Source: a virus
Length of the DNA stretch: 24,093 bases
IMG/VR virus record: IMGVR_UViG_3300042890_002437
Span: 1 to 24,093 of that record
Strand: one strand, 5' to 3'
Below are positions 1-5,738 of the stretch, piece after piece. The notes below the pieces were generated by a model. It saw only the letters and a list, made by a program, of their open reading frames with translations, was not told the DNA's origin and did not search any database. Position 1 is the stretch's first letter, and each line of letters begins with the position of its first letter. The position numbers and the translations under genes are program-made.

Positions 1-205
1 GTAGGTTAGGGTCTAAGATACCCTCTTTCTCATACTGGGCACTCTCAATCATAGCAATTAATCTATTGTATGTCAAGTGTGGCAATACCCTTGCCAACAT
101 AATTCCTGTCTGGTCAAGGTCTAAGTTTAGGTCTTCTATAATAGTTTTAATTCTCATGGCTACACGCTCTTCTGGCGTTATACCCTTACTAATCCTAAAA
201 GTCAT
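1..205 (-). CDS. Hypothetical phage protein, C-terminus off the window
   Basis: The leftward frame is open from an ATG at 205 to the left edge (68 codons seen). The visible part is mostly helical, charged and without Cys or membrane segments; it begins MTFRISKGITPEERVAMRI. A strong ribosome-binding stretch (GAAGGGGAC) precedes the ATG, and a -10 TATAAT lies about 17 bases further upstream. It therefore starts its own transcription unit just past the terminator of the operon to its right. I do not recognise the family. Confidence 0.7.
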   Translation of the reverse strand, partial: MTFRISKGITPEERVAMRIKTIIEDLNLDLDQTGIMLARVLPHLTYNRLIAMIESAQYEKEGILDPNL

Positions 206-222
206 TTAGTCCCCTTCTATCC

Positions 223-251
223 ATTATACCAAAAAGAAAGGTGGAGGGCAA
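223..251 (-). promoter_or_regulatory. Leftward promoter TTGCCC-17-TATAAT with TGG extension
   Basis: On the minus strand, TATAAT (228..223) is preceded by TGG (extended -10) and, 17 bases upstream, TTGCCC (251..246). It would drive the partial gene at 1-205. The -35 lies inside the stem of the terminator at 231-274, so terminator and promoter share DNA. Confidence 0.7.
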
Positions 252-274
252 CCCACCACAGTCTGCCCCCCACC
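231..274 (-). terminator. Rho-independent terminator of the 2789-293 operon
   Basis: Read on the minus strand, a GC-rich stem (GGTGGGGGGC pairing with GCCCTCCACC, one mismatch) is followed by TTTCTTTTT. A shorter alternative stem (GGTGG/CCACC, 240-257) uses the same bases. It lies just downstream of the stop at 293. Confidence 0.75.
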
Positions 275-292
275 GTAAGTGCGAGAGTGACC

Positions 293-661
293 CTACTCCC
301 CCACCAGCGCAGCCACAGGCAGATACGCCTGTACAAATGAATCCCAGTTTACTTTAGTATCTGAGCCTTCTTCATACACAGTCTTATTTAATAGGTCTAC
401 GATGACTGTGAAGTCTCCTAGCATTAAGTCTTTAGGGTCAACAGCATAGATGCCAAACCCTGTCTCCTCTAGCACGGAGTCTTGAATAAGATAACTAATC
501 ATCATACGTGTTGCATATGTGTCATCTATCCACCTAGGCTTTGAATGCTCCAGGGCCATTGCTAGGTCCCGTTGCCATTCTGTCTCACCCCAGTGGCTGT
601 ACAGAACTACTGCAGGATGTGCATCTGAGTCTTTAAAAACAAAGTTGATCCGTGCTCCCAT
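293..661 (-). CDS. Conserved-looking phage protein, MGARINFVFK type
   Basis: A 122-residue soluble protein with a well-formed start; AAGGAT lies 7 bases upstream of the ATG. The N-terminus MGARINFVFK and the segments VVLYSHWGETEW and ATRMMISYL look like a small conserved phage family I have seen without an assigned function. There are no Cys clusters or membrane segments. It is the last gene of a long leftward operon and is followed by a clear terminator. Its start is 11 bases from the stop of the secreted-protein gene. Function unknown. Confidence 0.8.
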   Translation of the reverse strand: MGARINFVFKDSDAHPAVVLYSHWGETEWQRDLAMALEHSKPRWIDDTYATRMMISYLIQDSVLEETGFGIYAVDPKDLMLGDFTVIVDLLNKTVYEEGSDTKVNWDSFVQAYLPVAALVGE

Positions 662-672
662 GTTTTATATCC

Positions 673-852
673 TTACTTTGGTAGACACTTAGTGACTCGC
701 CAGTACTTCCAGCAATCCATACCCTTATGCTCAAAGTATTTAGATTGTGCAGGCATCTTTAAACGTGCAGGAGCAACAGGGTCTGAAGCAAACGCTGGTG
801 TTGCAGTCAATGTAAGTCCTAGTGTAATTAATAGCGCTACTACTTTTTTCAT
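673..852 (-). CDS. Small secreted protein with signal peptide
   Basis: A 59-residue protein beginning MKKVVALLITLGLTLTATP, a classic signal peptide (two Lys, a hydrophobic core of about 12 residues, an AFA-like cleavage motif near residue 22). The mature part is about 37 residues with two Cys, in GMDCWKYWRVTKC, possibly a disulphide. I chose the ATG at 852 because it follows AACAAACTAGAGAATGG, matching the leader AACAAACTA before the genes at 5539 and 4670. An in-frame ATG at 888 overlaps the upstream stop (TAATG) and is an alternative giving 12 more residues. It acts outside the membrane; function unknown. Confidence 0.7.
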   Translation of the reverse strand: MKKVVALLITLGLTLTATPAFASDPVAPARLKMPAQSKYFEHKGMDCWKYWRVTKCLPK

Positions 853-887
853 TATATTCCATTCTCTAGTTTGTTTGTTGTTTAACA

Positions 888-1034
888 TTATTCGTCTACC
901 TTCCAAGATACAACTGATAGTTGGTTTAGTACTTCATTGAGCAGTGCTGTTTCATCTTCAGCCTCTGCTTCATATGTAAAATTCATAAAATGGCCAGTGG
1001 GTTCAAATATTACTTCTACTTCATAGTTAGGCAT
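888..1034 (-). CDS. Small acidic protein, 48 aa
   Basis: A 48-codon leftward gene beginning MPNYEVEVIFEPTGHF and ending WKVDE. It reads as a small alternating beta/alpha domain, rich in Glu, with no Cys. Its start overlaps the end of the Cys-knuckle gene (1027-1476) by 8 bases. Its TAA overlaps a downstream ATG as TAATG, the same coupling used through this operon. Function unknown. Confidence 0.65.
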   Translation of the reverse strand: MPNYEVEVIFEPTGHFMNFTYEAEAEDETALLNEVLNQLSVVSWKVDE

Positions 1035-1476
1035 TTTGGGTCTCCAATCCAGTAAGTTTCATCTCTTCAAGGGTAGCACAGTTAGGGCATTTTTCCAAAT
1101 CAACTTCTTGAAATGCATCTCTGATAATATTATCAATGTCCTCCATCTCAGAGTCACAGTTCTCGCAGTAATACCACGGTACAGATATTAATACTTGAAT
1201 AGTTGTCTCAGGTGGGCAAGGAACCTCAGTAATAAAATAACCAATGCGATTTACAAATCCCCAGCCATTCCACACATAGGTCCCGCCATCATCGCCATCT
1301 CCATACATCCAGATGTTTTCAAGTGGTTGTGTCTTGACAAACTCTACCTCATCACCATAAGTTTCAAACATGTGACCATCAAAAGAGGAGGTGCCCTCAA
1401 TGTGATTCTTAATAGGCTTATAAGTGTTAAACCATTCCTCTTCTGTCATTTCAATGAAATCATTCATTTGATTCAT
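1027..1476 (-). CDS. Zinc-ribbon-like phage protein
   Basis: A 149-residue protein. The last third carries two CxxC knuckles (C104/C107 in YYCENC and C130/C133 in KCPNC) 22 residues apart, a typical zinc-ribbon layout. The first 100 residues are rich in aromatics and acids (GDGDDGGTYVWNGWGF). M1 at 1476 or M4 at 1467 may be the start; both lie inside the end of the preceding gene, and GGATGA spaced before M4 makes it a fair choice. Zinc binding is inferred from Cys spacing only. Confidence 0.75.
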   Translation of the reverse strand: MNQMNDFIEMTEEEWFNTYKPIKNHIEGTSSFDGHMFETYGDEVEFVKTQPLENIWMYGDGDDGGTYVWNGWGFVNRIGYFITEVPCPPETTIQVLISVPWYYCENCDSEMEDIDNIIRDAFQEVDLEKCPNCATLEEMKLTGLETQNA

Positions 1477-1678
1477 CCAATGCTATAGGTGATGTATATT
1501 CCTTATCGTAAACTATATAGTAGGCTGCTGACAGGCCGTCAACAAAACCCTGTGCCTCTGTACGCTCCATAGACTGCATTGCGTCTGAGTAGTCGCCATC
1601 TTCTTCTTCCTTAGCAATCTCTATGAAATCTAGAGTAGCCTTATCAATCATCTGTTCAAGCATTTCTTGTGGTGTCAT
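1460..1678 (-). CDS. Small helical acidic protein, 72 aa
   Basis: A 72-residue, Glu/Asp-rich and likely all-helical protein (starts MTPQEMLEQMIDKATLDFIE). Its start overlaps the end of the preceding gene by four bases and its end overlaps the next start by 17 bases, so it is part of the translationally coupled operon. Its central stretch resembles the next gene upstream (GFVDGLSAAYYIVYD versus GYLQALTNCYVLTYN), so the two may be duplicates. Function unknown. Confidence 0.72.
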   Translation of the reverse strand: MTPQEMLEQMIDKATLDFIEIAKEEEDGDYSDAMQSMERTEAQGFVDGLSAAYYIVYDKEYTSPIALDESNE

Positions 1679-1914
1679 TGTGCCTCTTCTATTAGTTTAC
1701 GGTCTATAGATAAATTATACGTCAGGACATAGCAGTTTGTCAAGGCTTGCAGATACCCTTGCAAAAATCTATCATCATTGTCTCCGTCAAGGAGTTGCTC
1801 CACATCAAGCATTTCATTCTTAAGATAACCATGCATTAGGTCAATGAGTGGTATAGAGACATCCTCTAAGGCTTTGTCCAAATATTCGGGGAGGAAAGGA
1901 TACTTATCGCTCAT
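1675..1914 (-). CDS. Small helical protein, possible paralogue of its neighbour
   Basis: A 79-residue protein from the ATG at 1914 (MSDKYPFLPEYLDKALEDV). GAGG sits six bases upstream, while the longer reading would start at a TTG without such support. It shares a 'GYLQALTNCYVLTYN' stretch resembling 'GFVDGLSAAYYIVYD' in the gene at 1460-1678. It overlaps both neighbours (by 11 and 4 bases). Function unknown. Confidence 0.72.
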   Translation of the reverse strand: MSDKYPFLPEYLDKALEDVSIPLIDLMHGYLKNEMLDVEQLLDGDNDDRFLQGYLQALTNCYVLTYNLSIDRKLIEEAQ

Positions 1915-2056
1915 TGATAACCTCAATCATATGTTTAACAGCATAGATTTGTCCCTCAATGTCTACCACATGGATAGAGGCAGGGTTTTCTTCAAGGTCT
2001 TGTTCAAGACTGATTAGGTGCAGGTTTAGGTATTCTTTGAATGTGTTTAGGTCCAT
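1904..2056 (-). CDS. Small protein, 50 aa
   Basis: A 50-codon gene (MDLNTFKEYLNLHLISLEQD at the start), predicted helix then short beta strands. Its ATG overlaps the stop of the gene upstream (TAATG at 2058-2054), and its end overlaps the next gene by 11 bases. The coupling and absence of stops support it being real. Function unknown. Confidence 0.68.
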   Translation of the reverse strand: MDLNTFKEYLNLHLISLEQDLEENPASIHVVDIEGQIYAVKHMIEVINER

Positions 2057-2226
2057 TACTTCTTCTTTCCTAGTGAGGATTCTCTGAGGGCAGGGTCAAA
2101 GATAAAACAATAACATACGTGGCATAACATAAACTCATCTGCTTCATCAACATTAAGTTTATTTTTACACTTCTTACACTCGTAATCAGTGAATGTGGCA
2201 AATCGGGTATATATAACGTTGGTCAT
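2056..2226 (-). CDS. Mini zinc-ribbon protein, 56 aa
   Basis: A 56-codon gene with Cys pairs C17/C20 (ECKKC) and C35/C38 (LCHVC, followed by YC), the layout of a zinc ribbon of about 25 residues, and a lysine-rich C-terminus (LGKKK). It starts four bases after the preceding stop and ends in a TAATG overlap. It may bind nucleic acid or a host protein; that is inferred from Cys spacing only. Confidence 0.7.
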   Translation of the reverse strand: MTNVIYTRFATFTDYECKKCKNKLNVDEADEFMLCHVCYCFIFDPALRESSLGKKK

Positions 2227-2230
2227 AATA

Positions 2231-2467
2231 CTAAGTATAGGGGTTTGTGTTAATCTTTACAAGTTTTGGGGGTGTGATATCCGTCACATCGTAATCAGGT
2301 GTTAGATCTTCATCTACGTGTGTAGCATTGGCATCCCACTTGCTTAATAGGATTACATGTGATGATGCATGGCAAATACAGGCGGGATCAATCTGAGGCT
2401 CAACAGATGCAGTAATCTCTATAAGAGCATCACAGTCTGTACATAGATAAGTAAACTTAGTCCACAT
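2231..2467 (-). CDS. Small Cys-knuckle protein, 78 aa
   Basis: The 78-residue protein begins MWTKFTYLCTDC and carries C9-x2-C12-x17-C30-x-C32 followed by His33, a compact metal-binding pattern. The rest is acidic and Pro/Thr-rich. The ATG overlaps the previous TAA (TAATG). A perfect TGTGA-N6-TCACA palindrome lies inside the gene at 2273-2288. Function unknown. Confidence 0.72.
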   Translation of the reverse strand: MWTKFTYLCTDCDALIEITASVEPQIDPACICHASSHVILLSKWDANATHVDEDLTPDYDVTDITPPKLVKINTNPYT

Positions 2468-2625
2468 TAGTCAAAATACCCTTCTGCCCATAAGCCCTGG
2501 AGAAACTCTCTTGTAGTAACTAGGTAGTTATAGATAGCAGGGTGCTCATCAGAGTTGATTAATAGTATAGCGTTATCAACACCATATGTCATGTTGTTTA
2601 GATCTTCCAATGTATAACCTAACAT
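2467..2625 (-). CDS. Small protein, 52 aa
   Basis: A 52-codon gene (starts MLGYTLEDLNNMTYGVDNAI) preceded by GAGGAGAAC, a good ribosome-binding site. It overlaps both neighbours as TAATG. The protein is mostly helical, ending FLQGLWAEGYFD. Function unknown. Confidence 0.7.
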   Translation of the reverse strand: MLGYTLEDLNNMTYGVDNAILLINSDEHPAIYNYLVTTREFLQGLWAEGYFD

Positions 2626-2789
2626 TAGTTCTCCTCATCCCACCAGTACTTGACTATTGTATTTAAGGTAGTGTGGATATTACAATCACAATCCCCACCG
2701 TTCATATTTTCCATGTATTCAAGATGTTGTTCGTTGTCCATATACATCTCATTGACTAGTTCGTCAATCGTTCTCATTGTTTGGGTCAT
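2625..2789 (-). CDS. First gene of left operon, 54 aa, leaderless start
   Basis: A 54-codon gene beginning MTQTMRTIDELVNEMYM, with a CDC motif in the middle and WWDEEN at the end. The ATG at 2789 lies exactly six bases after a -10 TACAAT, so the mRNA would start at or next to the start codon; there is no Shine-Dalgarno sequence. A second in-frame ATG lies four codons in. It heads an operon of about a dozen genes ending at the terminator near 231-274. Function unknown. Confidence 0.68.
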   Translation of the reverse strand: MTQTMRTIDELVNEMYMDNEQHLEYMENMNGGDCDCNIHTTLNTIVKYWWDEEN

Positions 2790-2795
2790 AAATTA

Positions 2796-2824
2796 ATTGT
2801 AGCCTAAATCGTGGAAAAATGCAA
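2796..2824 (-). promoter_or_regulatory. Leftward promoter TTGCAT-17-TACAAT, leaderless
   Basis: On the minus strand TTGCAT (2824..2819), a 17-base spacer and TACAAT (2801..2796), then TAATTT and the ATG. The same TAATTT-ATG join occurs at the promoter of the gene at 6468-6611. Confidence 0.72.
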
Positions 2825-2844
2825 ATCGTTACGTAATCGTAAGG

Positions 2845-2860
2845 TGTGTTTTATATCACA
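2845..2860. promoter_or_regulatory. CRP/GlxR-like palindrome (one mismatch)
   Basis: TGTGTTTTATATCACA, one base from TGTGA-N6-TCACA, centred about 63 bases upstream of the presumed start of the left operon mRNA. A TTACGTAA palindrome (2829-2836) and a TCGAAAAATTTTTT tract (from 2864) lie alongside. Confidence 0.5.
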
Positions 2861-2905
2861 ATTTCGAAAAATTTTTTATGCACTGAAATGAATTTTTATT
2901 TATTG

Positions 2906-2979
2906 CGATCTGTACGGGACTTGAACCCGTGACCTCCACCGTGACAGGGTGGCGAACTAACCAACTATTCTAACAGACC
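2906..2979 (-). tRNA. tRNA-Asp (GTC)
   Basis: A full cloverleaf can be drawn on the minus strand: acceptor GGTCTGT/ACAGATC (one G-T pair), D stem GAAT/GTTC, anticodon stem CCACC/GGTGG with loop CTGTCAC (anticodon GTC), T stem ACGGG/CCCGT with loop TTCAAGT. The discriminator base is G, as expected for tRNA-Asp, and CCA is not encoded. It is 74 bases long, downstream of the DUF932-type gene on the same strand. A phage tRNA may ease use of Asp codons, abundant here, or replace a cleaved host tRNA. No integrase or att repeat is visible beside it. Confidence 0.93.
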
Positions 2980-2983
2980 ATGC

Positions 2984-3007
2984 GAGCAGTTTTTATTCTT
3001 GCTCAGG
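2984..3007. repeat. 24-bp inverted-repeat element, copy A
   Basis: GAGCAGTTT, seven variable bases, TGCTCAGG. It can pair GAGCA with TGCTC. It lies 11 bases downstream of the stop of the DUF932-type gene and 4 bases before the 5' end of the tRNA. Four more copies start at 4203, 4788, 5337 and 8237. Confidence 0.8.
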
Positions 3008-3018
3008 AATTTTTTTAG

Positions 3019-4035
3019 TTATGCAATCTGCATTACATTTTGCACAACTTTTAGCAAACGATTTTTCTCTGCGTTAATTGCAGGGTCAAATCCACTTGCT
3101 GATGCAAGGATAGATTCGTTAGAACCACCACGAGCAGAGCGATACCAATCAAGGCGTTCTGTAAGTGCATTGAAAGCACCCCACGCATTACCAGCAATCA
3201 TTCCATTATACTCGCCTGTATAGATGTCGTTAATAACATCTACCTTGTTTTCCCACTTCTTGAAAGCACCCTTAGAATCTTTTTCTGGCTTAGGGTATGC
3301 AGCCAAAATGATGTCATTGAATTGCTTAGCATTGACTTCTTTCTGAATCATAGCATTAGCCATAACATCAAAAGAGTCCATGTACTTATGAGCAAGACCA
3401 AGAGTCTCACGAGCAACGGCAACCTTACCGCTTGCGGTCTGTGTGTGACGAATCTTGAAAGATTGCTTGACACCATTCTTTTTCTTGATTGAGCCAAGAG
3501 CAAGGTTAAGAGTATTAGCGCACACAACACGAACAGGTGTGATGCTTGCTTGAATTGCAATAGAGCCATCGTGTGATGTGTTGATAAGTAAATAAGTTTT
3601 TACCTTATCTGCAACACCATTAGGGTCTAGGATAGTTTCACGTTCTAGTGCTAACGCACCGAATACGACACGACCACCCTTGATTGAGCCAGCAGTTTCC
3701 CAACGACCTCCGCCGTCTAGAATGTTATCACCGAATGAGAATAAATCTTCATTCTGCATAACGTGATAACGCTCACCAACGACACCAAGAATGTCTGTTT
3801 GTGTTGTATCTGTAGGATTAGTACGCAATACGTACTGATAGTTTTTATCGCTTGATAAATGTGATGGGGTTTCTAAATCTTCCAGACGAACATTCCAATT
3901 AGAAAGATTAGCCAAATCTAACATTTCTTTTGTTGTTTTTTCTTCTGTAAATACAGTACCCAATCCATGCCATGCGGGTTCACGAAATGATGCGAATGAC
4001 GCTACGCCGTTTTGTGTTTCTAGTTCATGTGCCAT
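3019..4035 (-). CDS. DUF932 / TIGR03299-type phage-plasmid protein
   Basis: A 338-residue protein recognised from its N-terminal motif FREPAWHGLGTVF, then VLGVVGERYHVMQNEDLF-like and TPVRVVCANTLNLAL segments. These are landmarks of the DUF932 family found on many phages and plasmids, with unknown biochemical role. I set the start at the ATG at 4035 (MAHELETQNG), preceded by AAAGGAAATAAACTC. The frame extends 27 codons further, but that part lies upstream of the -10 box at 4070-4075. A single-gene unit, with promoter and palindromes upstream and the 24-bp repeat and tRNA downstream. Length is near the family norm. Confidence 0.88.
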   Translation of the reverse strand: MAHELETQNGVASFASFREPAWHGLGTVFTEEKTTKEMLDLANLSNWNVRLEDLETPSHLSSDKNYQYVLRTNPTDTTQTDILGVVGERYHVMQNEDLFSFGDNILDGGGRWETAGSIKGGRVVFGALALERETILDPNGVADKVKTYLLINTSHDGSIAIQASITPVRVVCANTLNLALGSIKKKNGVKQSFKIRHTQTASGKVAVARETLGLAHKYMDSFDVMANAMIQKEVNAKQFNDIILAAYPKPEKDSKGAFKKWENKVDVINDIYTGEYNGMIAGNAWGAFNALTERLDWYRSARGGSNESILASASGFDPAINAEKNRLLKVVQNVMQIA

Positions 4036-4069
4036 GAGTTTATTTCCTTTTCTTTTGTGATGAGATTTA

Positions 4070-4092
4070 AGTATAACAGGACGGGCTGACAA
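4070..4092 (-). promoter_or_regulatory. Leftward promoter, TTGTCA-N11-TATACT
   Basis: Minus strand TTGTCA (4092..4087), 11 bases, TATACT (4075..4070). TTGCAT 17 bases upstream of the -10 could serve as a normal -35. Drives the DUF932-type gene. One of seven identical-spacing copies. Confidence 0.65.
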
Positions 4093-4140
4093 ATGCAAAT
4101 CGGTATAGTTAGACATAGGGCAATTCGGACATTCTTAAAG

Positions 4141-4172
4141 TGTGTTCTTAAACACATGTGATCCAGGTCACA
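4141..4172. promoter_or_regulatory. Two abutting 16-bp palindromes, one CRP-like
   Basis: TGTGTTCTTAAACACA (4141-4156) is followed directly by TGTGATCCAGGTCACA (4157-4172), a perfect TGTGA-N6-TCACA. They are centred about 86 and 101 bases upstream of the presumed start of the DUF932-type mRNA. GGGTCGAAAATTTTTT follows. Consistent with binding sites for a CRP/FNR-family protein. Confidence 0.6.
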
Positions 4173-4202
4173 CGGGTCGAAAATTTTTTGAGGGAACTAA
4201 GG

Positions 4203-4226
4203 GAGCAGTTTAAAAACATGCTCAGG
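4203..4226. repeat. 24-bp inverted-repeat element, copy B
   Basis: GAGCAGTTT, seven bases, TGCTCAGG; it ends 18 bases past the stop of the gene at 4245-4670 on the minus strand. Confidence 0.8.
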
Positions 4227-4230
4227 TTTA

Positions 4231-4248
4231 TTAGTAGCCCCCTACTAA
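4231..4248. terminator. Hairpin across a stop codon, possible terminator
   Basis: TTAGTAG-CCCC-CTACTAA, a perfect 7-bp stem with a 4-base loop, spans the TAG stop (4245-4247) of the leftward gene. No long T-run follows, so a role in 3'-end formation is only possible. Confidence 0.4.
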
Positions 4249-4670
4249 ACTTCTACTCTGTCAACACTGGATGACAAGTAAGTTACCTCTTCACCATATT
4301 GCACAGTGTCAAAGTCAATATCATAGATTGCATTCTTTGCTTCTTCTTCATTACGTGCATTAACTGTAATTGAATATTGAACTTCTACTTCAACTTCAAA
4401 TTCTTTTGTTAATTCAAATCCGCAAATGTTTGCAATTTCTTCTGCAGTGCTTTCATCAAAAGTGCCATTCTCTAGCGCTTCCAAGGTCCACTCTTGCATT
4501 TCATTACGCATACGGTTGCGCTCTGCAGCCTCTGTGTATGAACGTTGTGTAACTGTTGAGATATGTGATTCAAGATTAGCAATGCGCTCATCCTTTTGCA
4601 CTATCTGAGACTTAAGAAAGTCTTCTGTTGCATTGATTATTGTTGGATACGATGTTTCCATTTGGTCCAT
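4245..4670 (-). CDS. Coiled-coil phage protein, 141 aa
   Basis: Residues 15-60 form a likely coiled coil (DFLKSQIVQKDERIANLESH). The C-terminal 50 residues (FEVEVEVQYSITVNARNEEE) alternate like a small beta-alpha domain seen at the end of other phage proteins. The start at 4670 follows AGAAAGAGGCCCCC and a leader with AACAAACTA, and has its own promoter at 4703-4725. Acidic, no Cys pair. Single-gene unit. Function unknown. Confidence 0.78.
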   Translation of the reverse strand: MDQMETSYPTIINATEDFLKSQIVQKDERIANLESHISTVTQRSYTEAAERNRMRNEMQEWTLEALENGTFDESTAEEIANICGFELTKEFEVEVEVQYSITVNARNEEEAKNAIYDIDFDTVQYGEEVTYLSSSVDRVEV

Positions 4671-4702
4671 GGGGGCCTCTTTCTGTTAGTTTGTTTAATT
4701 TA

Positions 4703-4725
4703 ATTGTACTAGGTACCGCTGACAA
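4703..4725 (-). promoter_or_regulatory. Leftward promoter, TTGTCA-N11-TACAAT
   Basis: Minus strand TTGTCA (4725..4720), 11 bases, TACAAT (4708..4703); no convincing -35 further upstream. A structured GC-richer patch lies upstream (CTACCCC pairing with GGGGTAG, roughly 4736-4781, with GCGT-GAA-ACGC inside). Confidence 0.6.
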
Positions 4726-4787
4726 ATTTAGTCCTACTACCCCAGGGGATCTTGCTAACCATAGCGTGAAACGCAGGGGTAGAAGGT

Positions 4788-4811
4788 GAGCAGTTTAGCC
4801 ACATACTCAGG
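4788..4811. repeat. 24-bp inverted-repeat element, copy C
   Basis: GAGCAGTTT, seven bases, TACTCAGG (one change in the right arm). It lies about 53 bases past the stop of the gene at 4865-5287. Confidence 0.7.
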
Positions 4812-4864
4812 TGGTTTCCACTCTATTTATTTATACACGCATTTCTGTGGTCGTGTTGATTTAG

Positions 4865-5287
4865 TTAGAGATAACGGGCTACCGCATTGTAAGTTGAGGT
4901 ATTAACTACTTCCTCATCTGTCATTGAGAGGATACGAATAGCATTTGAGATTTCCTCTTTCTGCTCATTGTATGAGTGTTGGTGCATTGTAACAAAGTCC
5001 TTCTCAGGCTCTTTAGGCATTTCTTTTTCTGTAACTGTTAAGTCAAAGTCAATGTTAAGATTGTTTGACCAATGACGATAGTTAGTACGGAAGTTTTCTG
5101 CTTTCTTGATGTTTGCTACGGCATAGTCAATAACTTCTTTCTGCCATGCTTTACGAGCCTTTTCATACTTAGCCTCGTTTGCTTCTTGTGATGCGTAGTC
5201 TGCTTCTAGTTTTGCTAGTGATGCCTCTAGTGCCTTGATTACTCTTGCAGTAGGGATTTTAACTGAGATTGCTTTTCCTCTTGCCAT
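4865..5287 (-). CDS. Helical Lys/Glu-rich phage protein, 140 aa
   Basis: It begins MARGKAISVKIPTARVIKAL and continues as long helices (residues 15-70, with alternating charges suggesting a coiled coil) and a C-terminal helix ending NAVARYL. The start follows AAAGAGAAAATAAAAG. Similar 'MARGKAISVKIPT' proteins occur in phages I recall, without a known role. It lies downstream of the gene at 5375-5539, with the 24-bp repeat copy D between them and no clear promoter of its own, so they may share a transcript. Soluble, no Cys. Confidence 0.78.
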   Translation of the reverse strand: MARGKAISVKIPTARVIKALEASLAKLEADYASQEANEAKYEKARKAWQKEVIDYAVANIKKAENFRTNYRHWSNNLNIDFDLTVTEKEMPKEPEKDFVTMHQHSYNEQKEEISNAIRILSMTDEEVVNTSTYNAVARYL

Positions 5288-5336
5288 CTTTTATTTTCTC
5301 TTTTCTTTGGTGGTTGATTTGTTAGGGGGTTGTGTT

Positions 5337-5360
5337 GAGCAGTTTTACTTCATGCTCAGG
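5337..5360. repeat. 24-bp inverted-repeat element, copy D
   Basis: GAGCAGTTT, seven bases, TGCTCAGG; it ends 15 bases past the stop at 5375 and sits between two co-directional genes. Confidence 0.8.
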
Positions 5361-5374
5361 AATAAGTAATTAGA

Positions 5375-5539
5375 TTACTTAGCCGTCCAAGTTGTGTAAC
5401 GAGTCTTGCCTTCTACATCTAGGGCTACTCGTACATTTCCATTAGCCTGTGGTGTAATCTCCTTGATTACTCCTGTGACCTTTGACTTCTGTGTTGTGTA
5501 TGTGTCGCCTACCTTGTATGTTGCTGTTGCTACTGACAT
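5375..5539 (-). CDS. Small beta-barrel-like protein, 54 aa
   Basis: A 54-residue protein from the ATG at 5539 (MSVATATYKVGDTYTTQ). AAAGGAGAAATACA is an excellent ribosome-binding site, and the promoter -10 at 5574-5579 lies inside the longer upstream frame, so the longer start is wrong. KVGDTYTT...VTGVIKEI...VRVALDVEGK looks like an SH3-like or KOW-like barrel, by pattern only. It starts a short leftward unit. Confidence 0.72.
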   Translation of the reverse strand: MSVATATYKVGDTYTTQKSKVTGVIKEITPQANGNVRVALDVEGKTRYTTWTAK

Positions 5540-5573
5540 TGTATTTCTCCTTTTTAGTTTGTTGTATGTATTA

Positions 5574-5596
5574 AGTATAACATTTCCTACTGACAT
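5574..5596 (-). promoter_or_regulatory. Leftward promoter, ATGTCA-N11-TATACT
   Basis: Minus strand ATGTCA (5596..5591), 11 bases, TATACT (5579..5574). TTGATA 18 bases upstream of the -10 could be a -35. The CRP-like site at 5645-5660 lies upstream. Confidence 0.65.
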
Positions 5597-5644
5597 TTAT
5601 CAAGTCCATTTCCTAGATTTCTCACATTTTGAGACGCTTACGGG

Positions 5645-5660
5645 TGTGATTTATGTCACA
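5645..5660. promoter_or_regulatory. CRP/GlxR-like palindrome, perfect
   Basis: TGTGATTTATGTCACA matches TGTGA-N6-TCACA. Its centre is about 84 bases upstream of the presumed start of the 5539 gene's mRNA. Confidence 0.6.
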
Positions 5661-5666
5661 ATTAGG

Positions 5667-5732
5667 CTATTTGCCCCCTGCTATAACTAGCATGGTTAAT
5701 AAGCCTATTACTAACACGATTAAGATTTCCAT
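5667..5732 (-). CDS. 21-aa transmembrane micropeptide, AGGK end
   Basis: An ATG at 5732, seven bases after the stop of the GP88-like gene, opens a 21-codon frame: MEILIVLVIGLLTMLVIAGG followed by a final Lys. It is one hydrophobic helix with an AGG-Lys tail. The 22-codon frame at 6959-7027 has the same design and ends AAGG-Arg. The ribosome-binding site is weak (TGAGAA), so coupling to the upstream gene is likely. Too short to prove by length; the repeated design is the argument. A membrane micro-protein is inferred. Confidence 0.55.
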   Translation of the reverse strand: MEILIVLVIGLLTMLVIAGGK

Positions 5733-5738
5733 TTATTC

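Noticed and set aside
692-2900. Rightward frames at 692-940 and 1195-1488
   Set aside because: They lie antisense to coupled leftward genes without promoters or ribosome-binding sites.
2906-2979. tRNA-Asp as an attachment site for integration
   Set aside because: No integrase gene or duplicated tRNA 3' end is seen; likely a phage-encoded functional tRNA.
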